A DNA stretch of 64,000 bases from Kosakonia oryzae (GCF_001658025.2 NZ_CP014007.2:1116001-1180000), one strand, 5' to 3'; positions 1-10,993 are shown, counted from the first letter of the stretch. Notes: generated by a model from the sequence alone, not told the origin. Numbers and translations: made by a program.

Positions 1-283
1 CGGCAAGGGTATCTTTGACAATAAACACGCCCTCTTCGAGGATCGCGTGCGCACAGAACGACAGATTGCGTGGCGTTTCGTAGGTATCGACGCCGCTGCG
101 TGACAGCAGCCACTGACGATCGCGATCGAGCAGGCTTATCACCGCGATGGGGACGTCAAAGGTGGTCTTGGCCGTGCGGGTGAGCCGGTCAAAACGTTCA
201 TCATCCTTTTTGTCCAAAAGATCCATCATATACAAAGATTTAAGCCGCTCTCTTTCATTAACTGGCATGGCCGGGAAGATCAT
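1..283 (-). CDS. GAF-domain protein, N-terminal part (cut by window edge)
   Basis: The first 94 residues of a minus-strand protein are present; the rest lies outside the window. ATG at 283 has a GAGG about 8 nt upstream. The translation begins MIFPAMPVNERERLKSLYMM and continues with a GAF-type pattern, including VPIAVISLLDRDRQWLLSR and the later NLSFCAHAI. This start is characteristic of GAF sensors placed before GGDEF (diguanylate cyclase) or histidine kinase domains in enterobacteria. The output domain cannot be seen, so only a cytoplasmic signal-sensing role can be inferred. Confidence 0.75.
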   Translation of the reverse strand, partial: MIFPAMPVNERERLKSLYMMDLLDKKDDERFDRLTRTAKTTFDVPIAVISLLDRDRQWLLSRSGVDTYETPRNLSFCAHAILEEGVFIVKDTLA

Positions 284-341
284 AGGGCATCCTCAATTTT
301 CTTTGTTTTTTAAAGTGTAGACAGATCTTCCCATCGTTGCG

Positions 342-1256
342 TTATATATCCGTGGCTTGCCCCTGCGCGCGGATAAAATTGATAAATGCCTGTAATGGCG
401 CAGGGATTAAGCGCCGCGAATTGTAATAGAGCCACGGGCCGCTAAATGATTGCCACCAGGGTTCCAGCAACGGCGTCAACGCGCCGCTTTCGAACGACGG
501 GCGCAGCCACTCTTCAAACAGATAGATGATGCCGCTACCGGCAATCGCCGCCTGCACCGCCAGCTCCACCGCGCTGCCGACGCTGACCACTAGTGAACCA
601 TTCACCTGAATGCGCAGGGTTTCACCCTCGCGGGTAAATTCCCACTCCGGCATTACGCCGCTGGCGTAGCGCCCGCGAATGCAGTTGTGGCTAATCAGAT
701 CGCGCGGGTGCTGCGGCAAGCCGTAACGCTGCAAATAGGCCGGTGCCGCCGCAGCGGCAAAACGCTGACGGCGCGGGCCGATGGGCAGCGCCACCATATC
801 CTGTTCCAGGCTTTCGTCGTAACGGATCCCTGCATCGCAATTGTCGCGAAACACATCCTGTACATTGCTCTCAGCGACGATCTCCAGCCGAATGTCCGGG
901 TATTGCGCCAGAAAAGGGGGGATGATGGCGGGCAGAACCAGCCGCGCCGCACTGACCGGGACATTCAAACGCAGCGTGCCGCTCGGCGTGGTGCGATAGC
1001 GGTTGATGGCATCCAGCGCAGCATCCACTTCGCTCATTGCCGGTTGCAGACGCTCCATCAGCGCTCTGCCTGCCTCGGTCAGCGCCACGGTGCGGGTGGT
1101 ACGGTTAAACAGCCGTACGCCGAGTTGCTGCTCGGCGCGGCGCACTGCGTCGCTCAGGCGGGAGGGGTTGGAACCGGTCACGCGCGCGGCTTCACGGAAA
1201 CCTCCGGCGTTGGCGACCGCGACAATGGCATTTAACAGGGCGAAATCCAGCTTCAT
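342..1256 (-). CDS. LysR-family transcriptional regulator
   Basis: A 304-residue LysR-type regulator. The N-terminal winged helix-turn-helix covers roughly residues 1-60 (LDFALLNAIVAVANAGGF, then SRLSDAVRRAEQQLGVRLF and RTTRTVALTEAG). A LysR substrate-binding domain follows from about residue 85. The start at 1256 (MKLDFALLN) was chosen because it aligns with the family; the frame stays open 16 codons further upstream, and neither start has a strong Shine-Dalgarno. It is divergent from the aldo-keto reductase at 1354, with about 100 bp between them, so it probably controls that gene. The inducer is unknown. Confidence 0.85.
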   Translation of the reverse strand: MKLDFALLNAIVAVANAGGFREAARVTGSNPSRLSDAVRRAEQQLGVRLFNRTTRTVALTEAGRALMERLQPAMSEVDAALDAINRYRTTPSGTLRLNVPVSAARLVLPAIIPPFLAQYPDIRLEIVAESNVQDVFRDNCDAGIRYDESLEQDMVALPIGPRRQRFAAAAAPAYLQRYGLPQHPRDLISHNCIRGRYASGVMPEWEFTREGETLRIQVNGSLVVSVGSAVELAVQAAIAGSGIIYLFEEWLRPSFESGALTPLLEPWWQSFSGPWLYYNSRRLIPAPLQAFINFIRAQGQATDI

Positions 1257-1353
1257 TGTTCGGTTCACCGTACAGTGTGTATTAATTTTGCTGGATTGTT
1301 GCACAGCTATACAGCTCCTACAATCGGGTTACTTAACGCACAGGAGGTTTTCC

Positions 1354-2214
1354 ATGTCTCAATCCACGCTTACTTATCGTCTTGGCGATCGTCAGGTTGG
1401 TCGTCTGGGTTATGGTGCGATGCAACTGGCTGGCCCTGGCGTGTTTGGTCCGCCTGCGGACGAAGCAAAGGCGCTGGCGGTATTGCGCGATGCCGTTGCT
1501 GCCGGGGTGAATCATATCGACACCAGTGATTTTTATGGTCCGCATGTCACCAATAAATTGATTAAACAGGCGCTGCACCCCTATCCGGACGATTTATGCA
1601 TCGTCACCAAAGTCGGCGCGCGTCGTGATGATAAAGCCAACTGGCTGCCCGCCTTCAGCGCCGAAGAGTTGACCAGTGCGGTGGAAGATAACCTGCGTCA
1701 TCTCGGTCTGGAGACGATAGAGGTGGTCAATCTGCGTTCGATGTTTGGCGTACACGGGCCGGAAGAGGGGCCGCTGGAAGCGCCACTGGAGGCGTTGATC
1801 AAACTGAAAGAGCGCGGGCTGATCCGCCATATCGGGCTGAGCAACGTTACGGCGAAACAGGTGGCCGACGCGCAGAAAATGACGCCGATTGTCTGCGTAC
1901 AGAACCTGTATAACGTCGCTAACCGTCAGGATGATGCGCTGGTGGATAGCCTGAATGCGCAGGGCATTGCTTTCGTGCCGTTCTTCCCGCTGGGCGGTTT
2001 CACGCCGTTGCAATCTGGTGAGCTGAACGAGGTGGCGCAATCGCTTAATGCCACGCCGATGCAGGTGGCGCTGGCGTGGCTGTTGCAGCGTTCGCCGAAT
2101 ATCCTGCTGATCCCAGGCACGTCATCGCCGCAGCATTTACAGGAGAACATGGCGAGCGCGAACCTCGTGCTGCCGCCGGAAGCGCTGGAAAAACTCAACG
2201 GCATTGGCGCGTAG
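1354..2214 (+). CDS. Aldo-keto reductase, YdbC/PdxI-like
   Basis: A 286-residue NADPH-dependent oxidoreductase with the aldo-keto reductase barrel. The sequence resembles E. coli YdbC (PdxI, pyridoxal reductase): GYGAMQLAGPGVFGPP near the N-terminus, NHIDTSDFYGPHVTN carrying the catalytic Asp and Tyr, VTKVGARR with the catalytic Lys, and SPNILLIPGTSSPQHLQENM near the C-terminus. An AGGAGGT Shine-Dalgarno at 1342-1348 fixes the ATG at 1354. It lies divergent to a LysR regulator and is probably its target. Pyridoxal reduction is inferred from homology; the genomic location differs from that of ydbC, so this may be a paralogue with another carbonyl substrate. Confidence 0.85.
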   Translation: MSQSTLTYRLGDRQVGRLGYGAMQLAGPGVFGPPADEAKALAVLRDAVAAGVNHIDTSDFYGPHVTNKLIKQALHPYPDDLCIVTKVGARRDDKANWLPAFSAEELTSAVEDNLRHLGLETIEVVNLRSMFGVHGPEEGPLEAPLEALIKLKERGLIRHIGLSNVTAKQVADAQKMTPIVCVQNLYNVANRQDDALVDSLNAQGIAFVPFFPLGGFTPLQSGELNEVAQSLNATPMQVALAWLLQRSPNILLIPGTSSPQHLQENMASANLVLPPEALEKLNGIGA

Positions 2215-2220
2215 CTTCTG

Positions 2221-2297
2221 CGCCGGATGGTTGCCCCGATCGGGCCTGTGAGATCGCGTCGGTTCATCGGCCCGATAAAGCATCGCCGCCATCCGGC
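2221..2297. repeat. REP/BIME-like palindromic element
   Basis: Between the aldo-keto reductase and the LacI-family gene. The outer arms GCCGGATGG (2222-2230) and CCATCCGGC (2289-2297) are exact inverted repeats. A second, inner pair contains CGGGCC and GGCCCG. The arms match the classic enterobacterial REP consensus, so this is probably a REP pair that may also end transcription of the two convergent genes. Confidence 0.6.
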
Positions 2298-2317
2298 AAT
2301 CAGCCGCCGCAGAGCCA

Positions 2318-3313
2318 TTATTTGGGGGGCGCCACCGACTCGCGGCACACCAGTTCACCTTCGTGTGAACGGGCCGCGTGCTCACCTGGCGTCAACAGAA
2401 TGTCGATGGCGTGACGGATCATCGCCTCCATCGGCACATGAATGGTGGTGAGTGACGGGTTGTAATACTTGCCGAGCACCGAATCGTCAAACCCGGCCAG
2501 CGACACATCCTGCGGCAGGCGCAGCCCCGCTTCCAGACAGGCTTTCGCCACGCCAATCGCCATATCGTCATTGCCCGCGAGGATGCAGGTAAACGGCACC
2601 TTACGCGCTAACAGTTCACGCCCTGCGGCATAACCGCTGTCGGTAGACCATGCGCCATGTACCAGCAGTTGCGGGTCTGGCTCAATACCGGCGCGGCGCA
2701 GCGCCTGCTGGTAGCCCGCCAGGCGTTTTTCCCCGGTTGGCGAACCTTCAGCACCGGCAACAAAAGCAATACGCGTATGCCCCTGCGCTAACAGGTGAGC
2801 CATCATCGTTTCACAGCTTTGTTGATGATCGACAAACACGCACTGGTTGAGGTGGCGGGAGAGTTCACGGTTGATGACAACGATGGGCGTCTGGCTGTTA
2901 TCGATAATTGCGTCCAGCTCATCGACCGTCAGGTATTTGGGGTAAATCATGATTGCTTCACAGCGCAGCGACATCAGCAGATCGATAGCGTCGCGCTCTT
3001 CCTGTGCGCTGTGTTTACCGTCTGCCAGCACCAGTTGTCGGCCATGTATTTCACTGTTGGTCGCCGCGTGGTAAGTCAGGCTGGCGAAAAACGGGCCGTT
3101 ATACAGCCCGTTGGTGATCACCAGCCCCACTGAGTTGGTCTTATTATTGGCAAGATTGCGCGCCAGCTGGTTGGGGCGATAGCCCGTTTCGGCAATGGCC
3201 TGGAAAATGCGTTCCTTCACTTCCTCACGGACAAAAACTTTGCCATTCAGCGCGCGCGATACCGTCGCTTTCGACACGCCAGCCAGCCTGGCGACATCCA
3301 GTATCGTTACCAT
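2318..3313 (-). CDS. LacI-family repressor, AscG-like
   Basis: A 331-residue LacI/GalR regulator. The helix-turn-helix is at residues 1-50 (TILDVARLAGVSKATVSRAL), followed by the hinge and a periplasmic-binding-like domain ending in GFDDSVLG and a C-terminal RESVAPPK. It is clearly paralogous to AscG at 11095 (shared LADGKHSA.EER.AI block and SPTG.ERL.GY segment). It lies 21 bp downstream of the PTS permease gene on the same strand, so the two probably form an operon. Its likely operators are the two AACCGGTT-centred palindromes upstream of the permease. The ligand is unknown, presumably a phospho- or free beta-glucoside. Confidence 0.88.
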   Translation of the reverse strand: MVTILDVARLAGVSKATVSRALNGKVFVREEVKERIFQAIAETGYRPNQLARNLANNKTNSVGLVITNGLYNGPFFASLTYHAATNSEIHGRQLVLADGKHSAQEERDAIDLLMSLRCEAIMIYPKYLTVDELDAIIDNSQTPIVVINRELSRHLNQCVFVDHQQSCETMMAHLLAQGHTRIAFVAGAEGSPTGEKRLAGYQQALRRAGIEPDPQLLVHGAWSTDSGYAAGRELLARKVPFTCILAGNDDMAIGVAKACLEAGLRLPQDVSLAGFDDSVLGKYYNPSLTTIHVPMEAMIRHAIDILLTPGEHAARSHEGELVCRESVAPPK

Positions 3314-3334
3314 TTTTCGACCTCACTCTTGTTA

Positions 3335-5200
3335 TTATGCTGGCTGCGCTCCTGTCTCCAGTGACATCAGCGGCATGCCGGGGCTGACGGCGCCCTGCGA
3401 CTGATGGCGAGTCAGCGTAAATTCATCACTGTTCACCACCAGCACCGGCGTGGTCAGATCGTAACCCGCCTGCTCAATGCGCGCTTTATCGAACTCCAAC
3501 AGCGGCGTGCCAGCGGTGACTCTGTCGCCCTCTTTCACCAGCGGCGTAAAGTATTGACCCTGAAGGTTAACGGTATTCAGACCAACATGGATCAGTAATT
3601 CTGCGCCATTATCACATATCAGGCCGATAGCGTGATGCGTGTCAATTAATGTGGCGACCTGCGCGTCACACGGAGCGACCACTTTGCCTTCGTGAGGAAC
3701 GATCGCCACACCGTCGCCGAGCACTTTCCCGGCGAAGGCTTCATCGGGCACGTTTTCCAGTGCGATCACTTCGCCTTTAATCGGGCTGAGCATCTGTAAT
3801 GAACCGACCTTCAGCGGTGCCGGTTCAGCGCTTTCCTGCCGATCTTCAAAACCGACAAACTGCACCATCACAATAGTCAGCACAATCGCGGTGCCTGCGC
3901 CAACCAGTTCGCCAATAAACGACATTGGCGCATCCGGGCTAATGGCATTCACCAGCGTGAACAGGCCGGGCAGCGCCGCATAAGCGTAGTAGAGGCTGCC
4001 AAACAGGCTGGCGACCACTGCACCAATTGCTCCGCCAATACAGCCGCAGATAAACGGTTTTTTAAAGCGCAGCGTCACGCCGTAAATGGCCGGTTCAGTG
4101 ATGCCGAAAATGGCGGTAACACCCGCAGAAAGCGAGGTGGCTTTTAGCGCTTTATTGCGGCTTTTGATAAACACGCCAAACACGGCGGCCATCTGGCCAA
4201 TCACCGCGATGGTCTGGTAAGCCTGGAATGAGTCATAACCCTGGGTATCGAAGTTCGCCATGATCACCGGTGTGATCCCCCAGTGAACGCCAAAAATGAC
4301 GATCACCTGCCATACGCCGCCAATGATTGCCGCGGCAACGGCCGGAGCGGCATGGAATAGTGTGTTATAGCCATGAGCAACGCCCAGCGCGGCCCAACTG
4401 GTAATCGGCCCAATCACCACCAGCGTCAGCGGCACGATCACCACAAAACAGAGAAGCGGCGTAAACAGCGGGCTTATCACTTCCGGCAGCCATTTTTCGA
4501 CGCGGCGTTCAAACCAGGAGAGCGCCCAGACCAGGAACAGCGGCGGCAGCACCGATGAGGTATAGACCGTTTCTGCCAGCGGGAAGAAGAGGAATTTCAC
4601 TTCGCTACCGGCGGCGATTTTTCCGGCCAGAGCCGTCCACTCCGGGTTGATCAGCGCACAGCAGCAGAGCACGGCAATAAACGGATTACATTTAAAATGG
4701 CGCGCTGCGGTAATGGCGATAAACACCGGCAGAAAGGCAAACGGCGTCCAGGACATAAAGTTAAGAATGGCGAAGGTGCCAGTGGTTTTGATATCCGCGT
4801 CCGCAAGGCCCAACAGAATCAGCAGCCCCTGCAGAATCCCGGCGGCGGCAAGAATATAGACAATCGGGGCAAACACCGCCGACATGGTGGCGATGACCGC
4901 ATCCAGCCAGCGTGTTTTCGGCTGCGCTGCACCACTGTCTTTCTCTTTCACCATGCCGCTCAGGGCGTTAAATACATCAGCGACATGAGTGCCGATAACC
5001 ACCTGGAACTGACCGCCGCTCTCCACCACGGCGATAACGCCGGGCAGGCTCTGGATGCTGGTTTTCGCCGTGGCGGGCGTTTCGTTTAATACCAGACGCA
5101 GGCGGGTCGCGCAGCGGGAGAAGTTGTTGATGTTCTCTTCGCCACCCACCTCGCGCAGGATATCACTCGCTAACTTATTGTAATCCCTGATAACGGCCAT
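3335..5200 (-). CDS. Beta-glucoside PTS permease, fused EIIBCA
   Basis: A 621-residue inner-membrane phosphotransferase permease in BglF order. EIIB is N-terminal with the phospho-Cys in FSRCATRLRL (Cys30). EIIC occupies roughly residues 100-450 with many hydrophobic segments and the GITEPAIYGV motif. A Crr-like EIIA is C-terminal with the phospho-His in LLIHVGLNTV. It should import and phosphorylate an aryl- or beta-glucoside. Unlike bgl or asc operons, there is no phospho-beta-glucosidase next to it; the nearest is ascB at 7944. It is followed by its probable LacI repressor, and two matching operators precede it. Confidence 0.9.
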   Translation of the reverse strand: MAVIRDYNKLASDILREVGGEENINNFSRCATRLRLVLNETPATAKTSIQSLPGVIAVVESGGQFQVVIGTHVADVFNALSGMVKEKDSGAAQPKTRWLDAVIATMSAVFAPIVYILAAAGILQGLLILLGLADADIKTTGTFAILNFMSWTPFAFLPVFIAITAARHFKCNPFIAVLCCCALINPEWTALAGKIAAGSEVKFLFFPLAETVYTSSVLPPLFLVWALSWFERRVEKWLPEVISPLFTPLLCFVVIVPLTLVVIGPITSWAALGVAHGYNTLFHAAPAVAAAIIGGVWQVIVIFGVHWGITPVIMANFDTQGYDSFQAYQTIAVIGQMAAVFGVFIKSRNKALKATSLSAGVTAIFGITEPAIYGVTLRFKKPFICGCIGGAIGAVVASLFGSLYYAYAALPGLFTLVNAISPDAPMSFIGELVGAGTAIVLTIVMVQFVGFEDRQESAEPAPLKVGSLQMLSPIKGEVIALENVPDEAFAGKVLGDGVAIVPHEGKVVAPCDAQVATLIDTHHAIGLICDNGAELLIHVGLNTVNLQGQYFTPLVKEGDRVTAGTPLLEFDKARIEQAGYDLTTPVLVVNSDEFTLTRHQSQGAVSPGMPLMSLETGAQPA

Positions 5201-5245
5201 TTTTGTTTACCTTTTATTATCGGTGACTGAGTAGGTGTATCTAGG

Positions 5246-5259
5246 TGAAACCGGTTTCA
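5246..5259. promoter_or_regulatory. LacI/AscG-type operator 1
   Basis: A perfect 14-bp palindrome, TGAAACCGGTTTCA, 46 bp upstream of the PTS permease start. The form is that of a LacI/GalR operator with a central CG. The neighbouring LacI-family gene is the likely binding protein. Confidence 0.65.
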
Positions 5260-5281
5260 TGCTAACCTGGTCAGATCGCCG

Positions 5282-5295
5282 TGCAACCGGTTTCA
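5282..5295. promoter_or_regulatory. LacI/AscG-type operator 2
   Basis: TGCAACCGGTTTCA, one mismatch from operator 1, centred 36 bp further upstream. Two operators this close suggest cooperative repression of the permease operon. Confidence 0.6.
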
Positions 5296-5411
5296 TGGAA
5301 AACTGCGAAGGAAATCACGCCACAATATTTGGCCGGAGGTTTAACAGGCCGGGATTTAAAAGAACTATTAAGGTGCGGCCCATTGGATAGTAAACATAGG
5401 TTCTTGCAGCC

Positions 5412-5455
5412 ATAGCCTTAAGGCTATAAAGTTATGTCATAGCATTTAGGCTATG
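5412..5455. promoter_or_regulatory. Twin inverted repeats upstream of the toxin-antitoxin pair
   Basis: A perfect 16-bp palindrome, ATAGCCTTAAGGCTAT (5412-5427), is followed by CATAGC..6 bp..GCTATG (5438-5455). Both carry the half-site TAGCC/GGCTA or a close variant, and the second ends 11 bp before the toxin start. This is the usual position of an autoregulatory operator bound by the antitoxin or the toxin-antitoxin complex. Confidence 0.6.
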
Positions 5456-5466
5456 AGGGAACGGCA

Positions 5467-5829
5467 ATGTGGAACGTAATAACGACGGAGCGTTTTGATG
5501 AATGGTTTAATAAACAAACTGAACCTTTACAGGATGAAGTCCTGGCGATCCTCAAAATATTGAGTGAATACGGTCCCCACCTCGGTCGGCCGTATGTGGA
5601 TACGGTGAAGGGATCAATATTTTTGAATTTGAAGGAATTACGCATTCAATTTGCTGGCCATCCTGTTCGTGCATTTTTTGCTTTTGATCCAACCCGCCAG
5701 GCCATTGTGTTATGCGCAGGCGATAAAACAGGAAAAAATCAGAAGCGGTTTTATCAAGATATGATCAAACTTGCTGAAACCGAGTTAAGTCATCACCTGA
5801 AGAAAAAGGAGTTAACATGGCAACCTTAG
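5467..5829 (+). CDS. RelE/HigB-type toxin (phage Gp49-like family)
   Basis: A 120-residue protein of the HigB/Gp49-like branch of the RelE/ParE superfamily. It has the N-terminal WNVITTERFDEWF, the central LGRPYVDTVKGS, and the conserved C-terminal half with RAFFAFDP followed by GDKTGKNQKRFY. Family members are usually ribosome-dependent mRNA endonucleases. The ATG at 5467 has GAGG 10 nt upstream. It precedes and overlaps the antitoxin gene by 13 bp, the toxin-first order seen in higBA loci. The activity is inferred from the family. Confidence 0.88.
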   Translation: MWNVITTERFDEWFNKQTEPLQDEVLAILKILSEYGPHLGRPYVDTVKGSIFLNLKELRIQFAGHPVRAFFAFDPTRQAIVLCAGDKTGKNQKRFYQDMIKLAETELSHHLKKKELTWQP

Positions 5830-6116
5830 ATGAGATGCTAGCCAAACGAAGCCCGGAGAGCCTTGCGCGCATTGAATCTCGTGTCGATGAACTTCGCCGC
5901 GATATCGTATTAAGTCAGTTACGGGAAGCATTGAATCTTTCTCAAACCGAACTGGCAGCGGCAATGGGCGTGAAGCAACCTACGCTGGCCAAAATTGAGC
6001 AACCGGGCAATGATCCGCGCTTATCGACGCTTAAACGTTATGTCGCGGCCTTGGGCGGCGAATTGAGCATTGATGTCACTTTGCCGGGCGGTAAAAAGAT
6101 CGCGTTTCAAATCTGA
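5817..6116 (+). CDS. HigA-type antitoxin, XRE helix-turn-helix
   Basis: A 99-residue DNA-binding antitoxin. The helix-turn-helix of the Xre/Cro family is around residues 38-75 (SQTELAAAMGVKQPTLAKIE), followed by LSTLKRYVAALGGELSIDV, typical of HigA-like partners. Translation overlaps the end of the toxin gene, so the two are coupled. It should neutralise the toxin and repress the promoter through the twin palindromes at 5412-5455. Confidence 0.88.
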   Translation: MATLDEMLAKRSPESLARIESRVDELRRDIVLSQLREALNLSQTELAAAMGVKQPTLAKIEQPGNDPRLSTLKRYVAALGGELSIDVTLPGGKKIAFQI

Positions 6117-6145
6117 ACAAATCCTCTTTCGTCAATTTCGCTGCG

Positions 6146-6170
6146 CCAGTCTGCAAAATCCGCAGGCTGG
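6146..6170. repeat. Hairpin related to the ascB-proximal hairpin
   Basis: Nine-bp arms, CCAGTCTGC and GCAGGCTGG (one T-G pair), enclose the loop AAAATCC. Loop and stem differ at only four of 25 positions from the hairpin at 7906-7930. It may end transcription of the toxin-antitoxin operon, although no T-run follows. The rest of the 6117-6297 gap shows nothing recognisable. Confidence 0.4.
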
Positions 6171-6297
6171 CATCATCACGCTCATCGTCTTTTCGTACTG
6201 ATCTGTTCCTCTCCCGTCACGCATATTTCGTTGCAGGCCGAAGCATGGTGTGCCGGGCTACGTAAACTGGCGGCACATTCACTGATGGAGAGCGCTT

Positions 6298-6621
6298 ATG
6301 ATCGCTGTACTGTTTGAAGCCGATGTCGCCGCTGGCAAGCAGGATCGCTACCTGCAATTAGCCGCGGAGCTCAAGCCGCAACTGGCAGAAATCGAGGGTT
6401 TTATCGCCATTGAACGCTTTCAGAGCCTGAGCACGGAGGGGAAGATTTTGTCATTATCCTGGTGGCGGGATGAAGAGGCGGTACTGGCATGGAAGGGCAA
6501 CGTCCTGCACCAGGCAGCGCAGGCGGAAGGGCAGCGCTCGATTTTCTCGTATTACCGTATCCGTGTCGCACAGGTATTGCGCGACTATTCATCCGCAGCC
6601 GGGAAGACCGACCATGTATGA
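6298..6621 (+). CDS. Antibiotic biosynthesis monooxygenase-family protein (ABM)
   Basis: A 107-residue ferredoxin-like alpha/beta protein of the ABM domain family. It starts [20 protein letters not shown]; the middle segment contains [12 protein letters not shown] and [17 protein letters not shown], which match the dimeric ABM fold. The ABM family includes cofactor-free quinol monooxygenases, haem-degrading enzymes and proteins of unknown activity, so the reaction is not known here. It is the first gene of a tight three-gene unit: its last 8 bp overlap the ACT protein gene, which in turn overlaps an ArsR regulator. Confidence 0.75.
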   Translation: MIAVLFEADVAAGKQDRYLQLAAELKPQLAEIEGFIAIERFQSLSTEGKILSLSWWRDEEAVLAWKGNVLHQAAQAEGQRSIFSYYRIRVAQVLRDYSSAAGKTDHV

Positions 6622-7003
6622 TATTCACGTTATGCTTAATAACGCGCCCGGCGGGCTGGCGCAACTGGGTGAAGTGCTGGGTAAAAACGGCATTGGTCTG
6701 GAAGGCGGCGGTGTTTTCAGCACTGGAAATGAAAGCCATGCCCATTTTCTGGTGGCCGACGGCGAACACGCCCGTCAGGTTCTGGAGGCTGCCGGATTTA
6801 CAGTGTGCAATGTAGCGCAGCCGGTGATCCGCAAACTAAAGCAGGAAAAACCCGGTGAGTTAGGCGCTATTGCCCGCACGATCGCGCAACATGGTATCAA
6901 TATTCTTGTGCAGTACAGCGATCATGATAATCGCCTGATTCTGCTGACCGACAACGATTCGCTGACCCGCGAGGTCACGCAACCCTGGAAGGGGGCGACA
7001 TGA
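6614..7003 (+). CDS. Small ACT-domain protein
   Basis: A 129-residue protein built from two ACT-like halves. The first has [20 protein letters not shown] with the loop Gly typical of amino-acid-binding ACT domains; the second begins [20 protein letters not shown]. No catalytic domain is attached, so it is probably a free-standing ligand sensor. The ATG at 6614 overlaps the end of the ABM gene by 8 bp, and its stop overlaps the regulator start (ATGA). Its ligand and partner are unknown; context suggests it works with the ABM protein or the ArsR-type regulator. Confidence 0.75.
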   Translation: MYDIHVMLNNAPGGLAQLGEVLGKNGIGLEGGGVFSTGNESHAHFLVADGEHARQVLEAAGFTVCNVAQPVIRKLKQEKPGELGAIARTIAQHGINILVQYSDHDNRLILLTDNDSLTREVTQPWKGAT

Positions 7004-7707
7004 GTTTACCCGGTTTACCTGCGGCACACGGCAACACGCTGGCGCTGGAAGAGGCGCTTGCCGGTATCGCCAGTGCCATGGCCGATCCTTCACGCTCGCG
7101 GATGCTTTGCGCGCTGATGGATGGACGGGCGTGGACGGCGACGGAGCTAAGCAGCGTGGCGGATATTGCCCCTTCGACCGCCAGCGCTCACCTTAACCGG
7201 CTGTTAAATCATGGCCTGCTGGTCTGCGTTTCGCAGGGGCGGCACCGCTACTACCGGCTGGCGGGCAGCGATGTCGCAGCGCTGCTGGAAAATATGATGG
7301 GCGTGTCGATGCGCACAGGGCGTACGCTGACCAGCCGAACGCCGCCGGAACTGCGGCAGGCACGTACCTGTTACGATCATCTTGCCGGTGAAATCGCGGT
7401 GGATATCTACACGTTTTTGCAGCGTGAAGGCTGGATCACTGACGATGGCAGCTCGGTAACGAATGTCGGTAAACGGCAACTGGAAAAGATCGGCGTGACG
7501 CTCGATCCACATACTCGCCGCAAACCCTGTTGCGCATGCCTGGACTGGAGCGAAAGGCGTTTCCATCTTGGCGGCGATGCGGGCGCCGCGCTGCTTATCG
7601 CTTTCGAACAGCAGGGCTGGCTGCGCAGAACGCCCGGTTACCGTGAAGTGACCATTACCGGGGAAGGCAAGACGGCGTTTTTACGCTTATTTGCCGTCGG
7701 GCTGTAA
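7000..7707 (+). CDS. ArsR-type winged-helix regulator with C-terminal extension
   Basis: A 235-residue protein. Residues 20-100 form an ArsR-type winged helix ([18 protein letters not shown], then [19 protein letters not shown] and [10 protein letters not shown]). The C-terminal half is an extension of about 110 residues with a cysteine cluster, KPCCAC (Cys177, 178, 180), before [12 protein letters not shown]. Normal ArsR repressors are about 100 residues, so this is a longer subfamily. The cysteines could sense metal or redox state, but that is inference. It is translationally coupled to the ACT gene (4-bp overlap) and may autoregulate the cassette. Confidence 0.8.
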   Translation: MSLPGLPAAHGNTLALEEALAGIASAMADPSRSRMLCALMDGRAWTATELSSVADIAPSTASAHLNRLLNHGLLVCVSQGRHRYYRLAGSDVAALLENMMGVSMRTGRTLTSRTPPELRQARTCYDHLAGEIAVDIYTFLQREGWITDDGSSVTNVGKRQLEKIGVTLDPHTRRKPCCACLDWSERRFHLGGDAGAALLIAFEQQGWLRRTPGYREVTITGEGKTAFLRLFAVGL

Positions 7708-7757
7708 TGCTGCCTTTGGCTGTAACAAATGGTTGTTCGATTTTCGGTTGTGAGGGA

Positions 7758-7898
7758 GAGGCGGCAAACGGCGCGAACCGGGTGGCTATTGGGATCCCGT
7801 GTCACCGGATCATTGGCAAAAATGGTTCAATGACAGGCTACAGCGGCAGCATTGCGCGTAAAGCGTGGCTGATCGCCTATGAGAAGCGGGAAAGATGA
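7758..7898 (+). pseudogene. Remnant of ogt-type O6-methylguanine-DNA methyltransferase
   Basis: The open frame ending at 7898 encodes the C-terminal end of an Ogt/Ada methyltransferase: EAANGANRVAIG, then the active-site motif IPCHRIIGKNGSMTGYSG, then ARKAWLIAYE. About 47 residues match the family; the N-terminal DNA-binding portion is absent, and the sequence upstream to 7707 does not resemble it. Full-length proteins have about 170 residues. The fragment begins almost at once after the ArsR-type gene, so an insertion or deletion removed the 5' part. It should be non-functional in DNA repair. Confidence 0.75.
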
Positions 7899-7905
7899 CG
7901 TTTAG

Positions 7906-7930
7906 CCGGCCTGCAGAATCCGCAGGCCGG
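7906..7930. terminator. Hairpin terminator between ogt remnant and ascB
   Basis: Perfect 9-bp arms, CCGGCCTGC and GCAGGCCGG, with the loop AGAATCC. It lies between the ends of the convergent ogt remnant and ascB, so it can serve both strands; TT follows on the plus strand and TAAA on the minus. No long T-run is present. Confidence 0.5.
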
Positions 7931-7943
7931 TTGCGTGACAGAC

Positions 7944-10831
<2,888 letters not shown>

Positions 10832-10903
10832 GGAGTTATTATCCTGTTTTATCAATAAGGTACTGGCTCACAGTCGCGCCTGGCGGCTGTGAAACATGAA
10901 ATA

Positions 10904-10917
10904 GGTAACCGGTTCCA
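10904..10917. promoter_or_regulatory. AscG operator-like palindrome
   Basis: GGTAACCGGTTCCA, with the same AACCGGTT core as the operators at 5246 and 5282, 73 bp upstream of ascF. AscG is the likely binding protein. Confidence 0.55.
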
Positions 10918-10977
10918 CAAAATCATGAAGAGTTTATTTGTGGTTAACAAGGCCTAAAAAGCGCCAATTTTTGAAAT

Positions 10978-10993
10978 CGTGATAACGATCACT
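10978..10993. promoter_or_regulatory. CRP-site-like sequence between ascF and ascG
   Basis: CGTGATAACGATCACT holds GTGA-N6-TCAC, close to the CRP consensus TGTGA-N6-TCACA. It lies 147 bp upstream of ascF and about 100 bp upstream of ascG, where it could activate either promoter. Confidence 0.5.

Noticed and set aside
1003-1353. N-terminal extension of the aldo-keto reductase frame back to 1003
   Set aside because: The region is antisense to the LysR gene; a strong AGGAGGT at 1342 and family alignment place the start at 1354.
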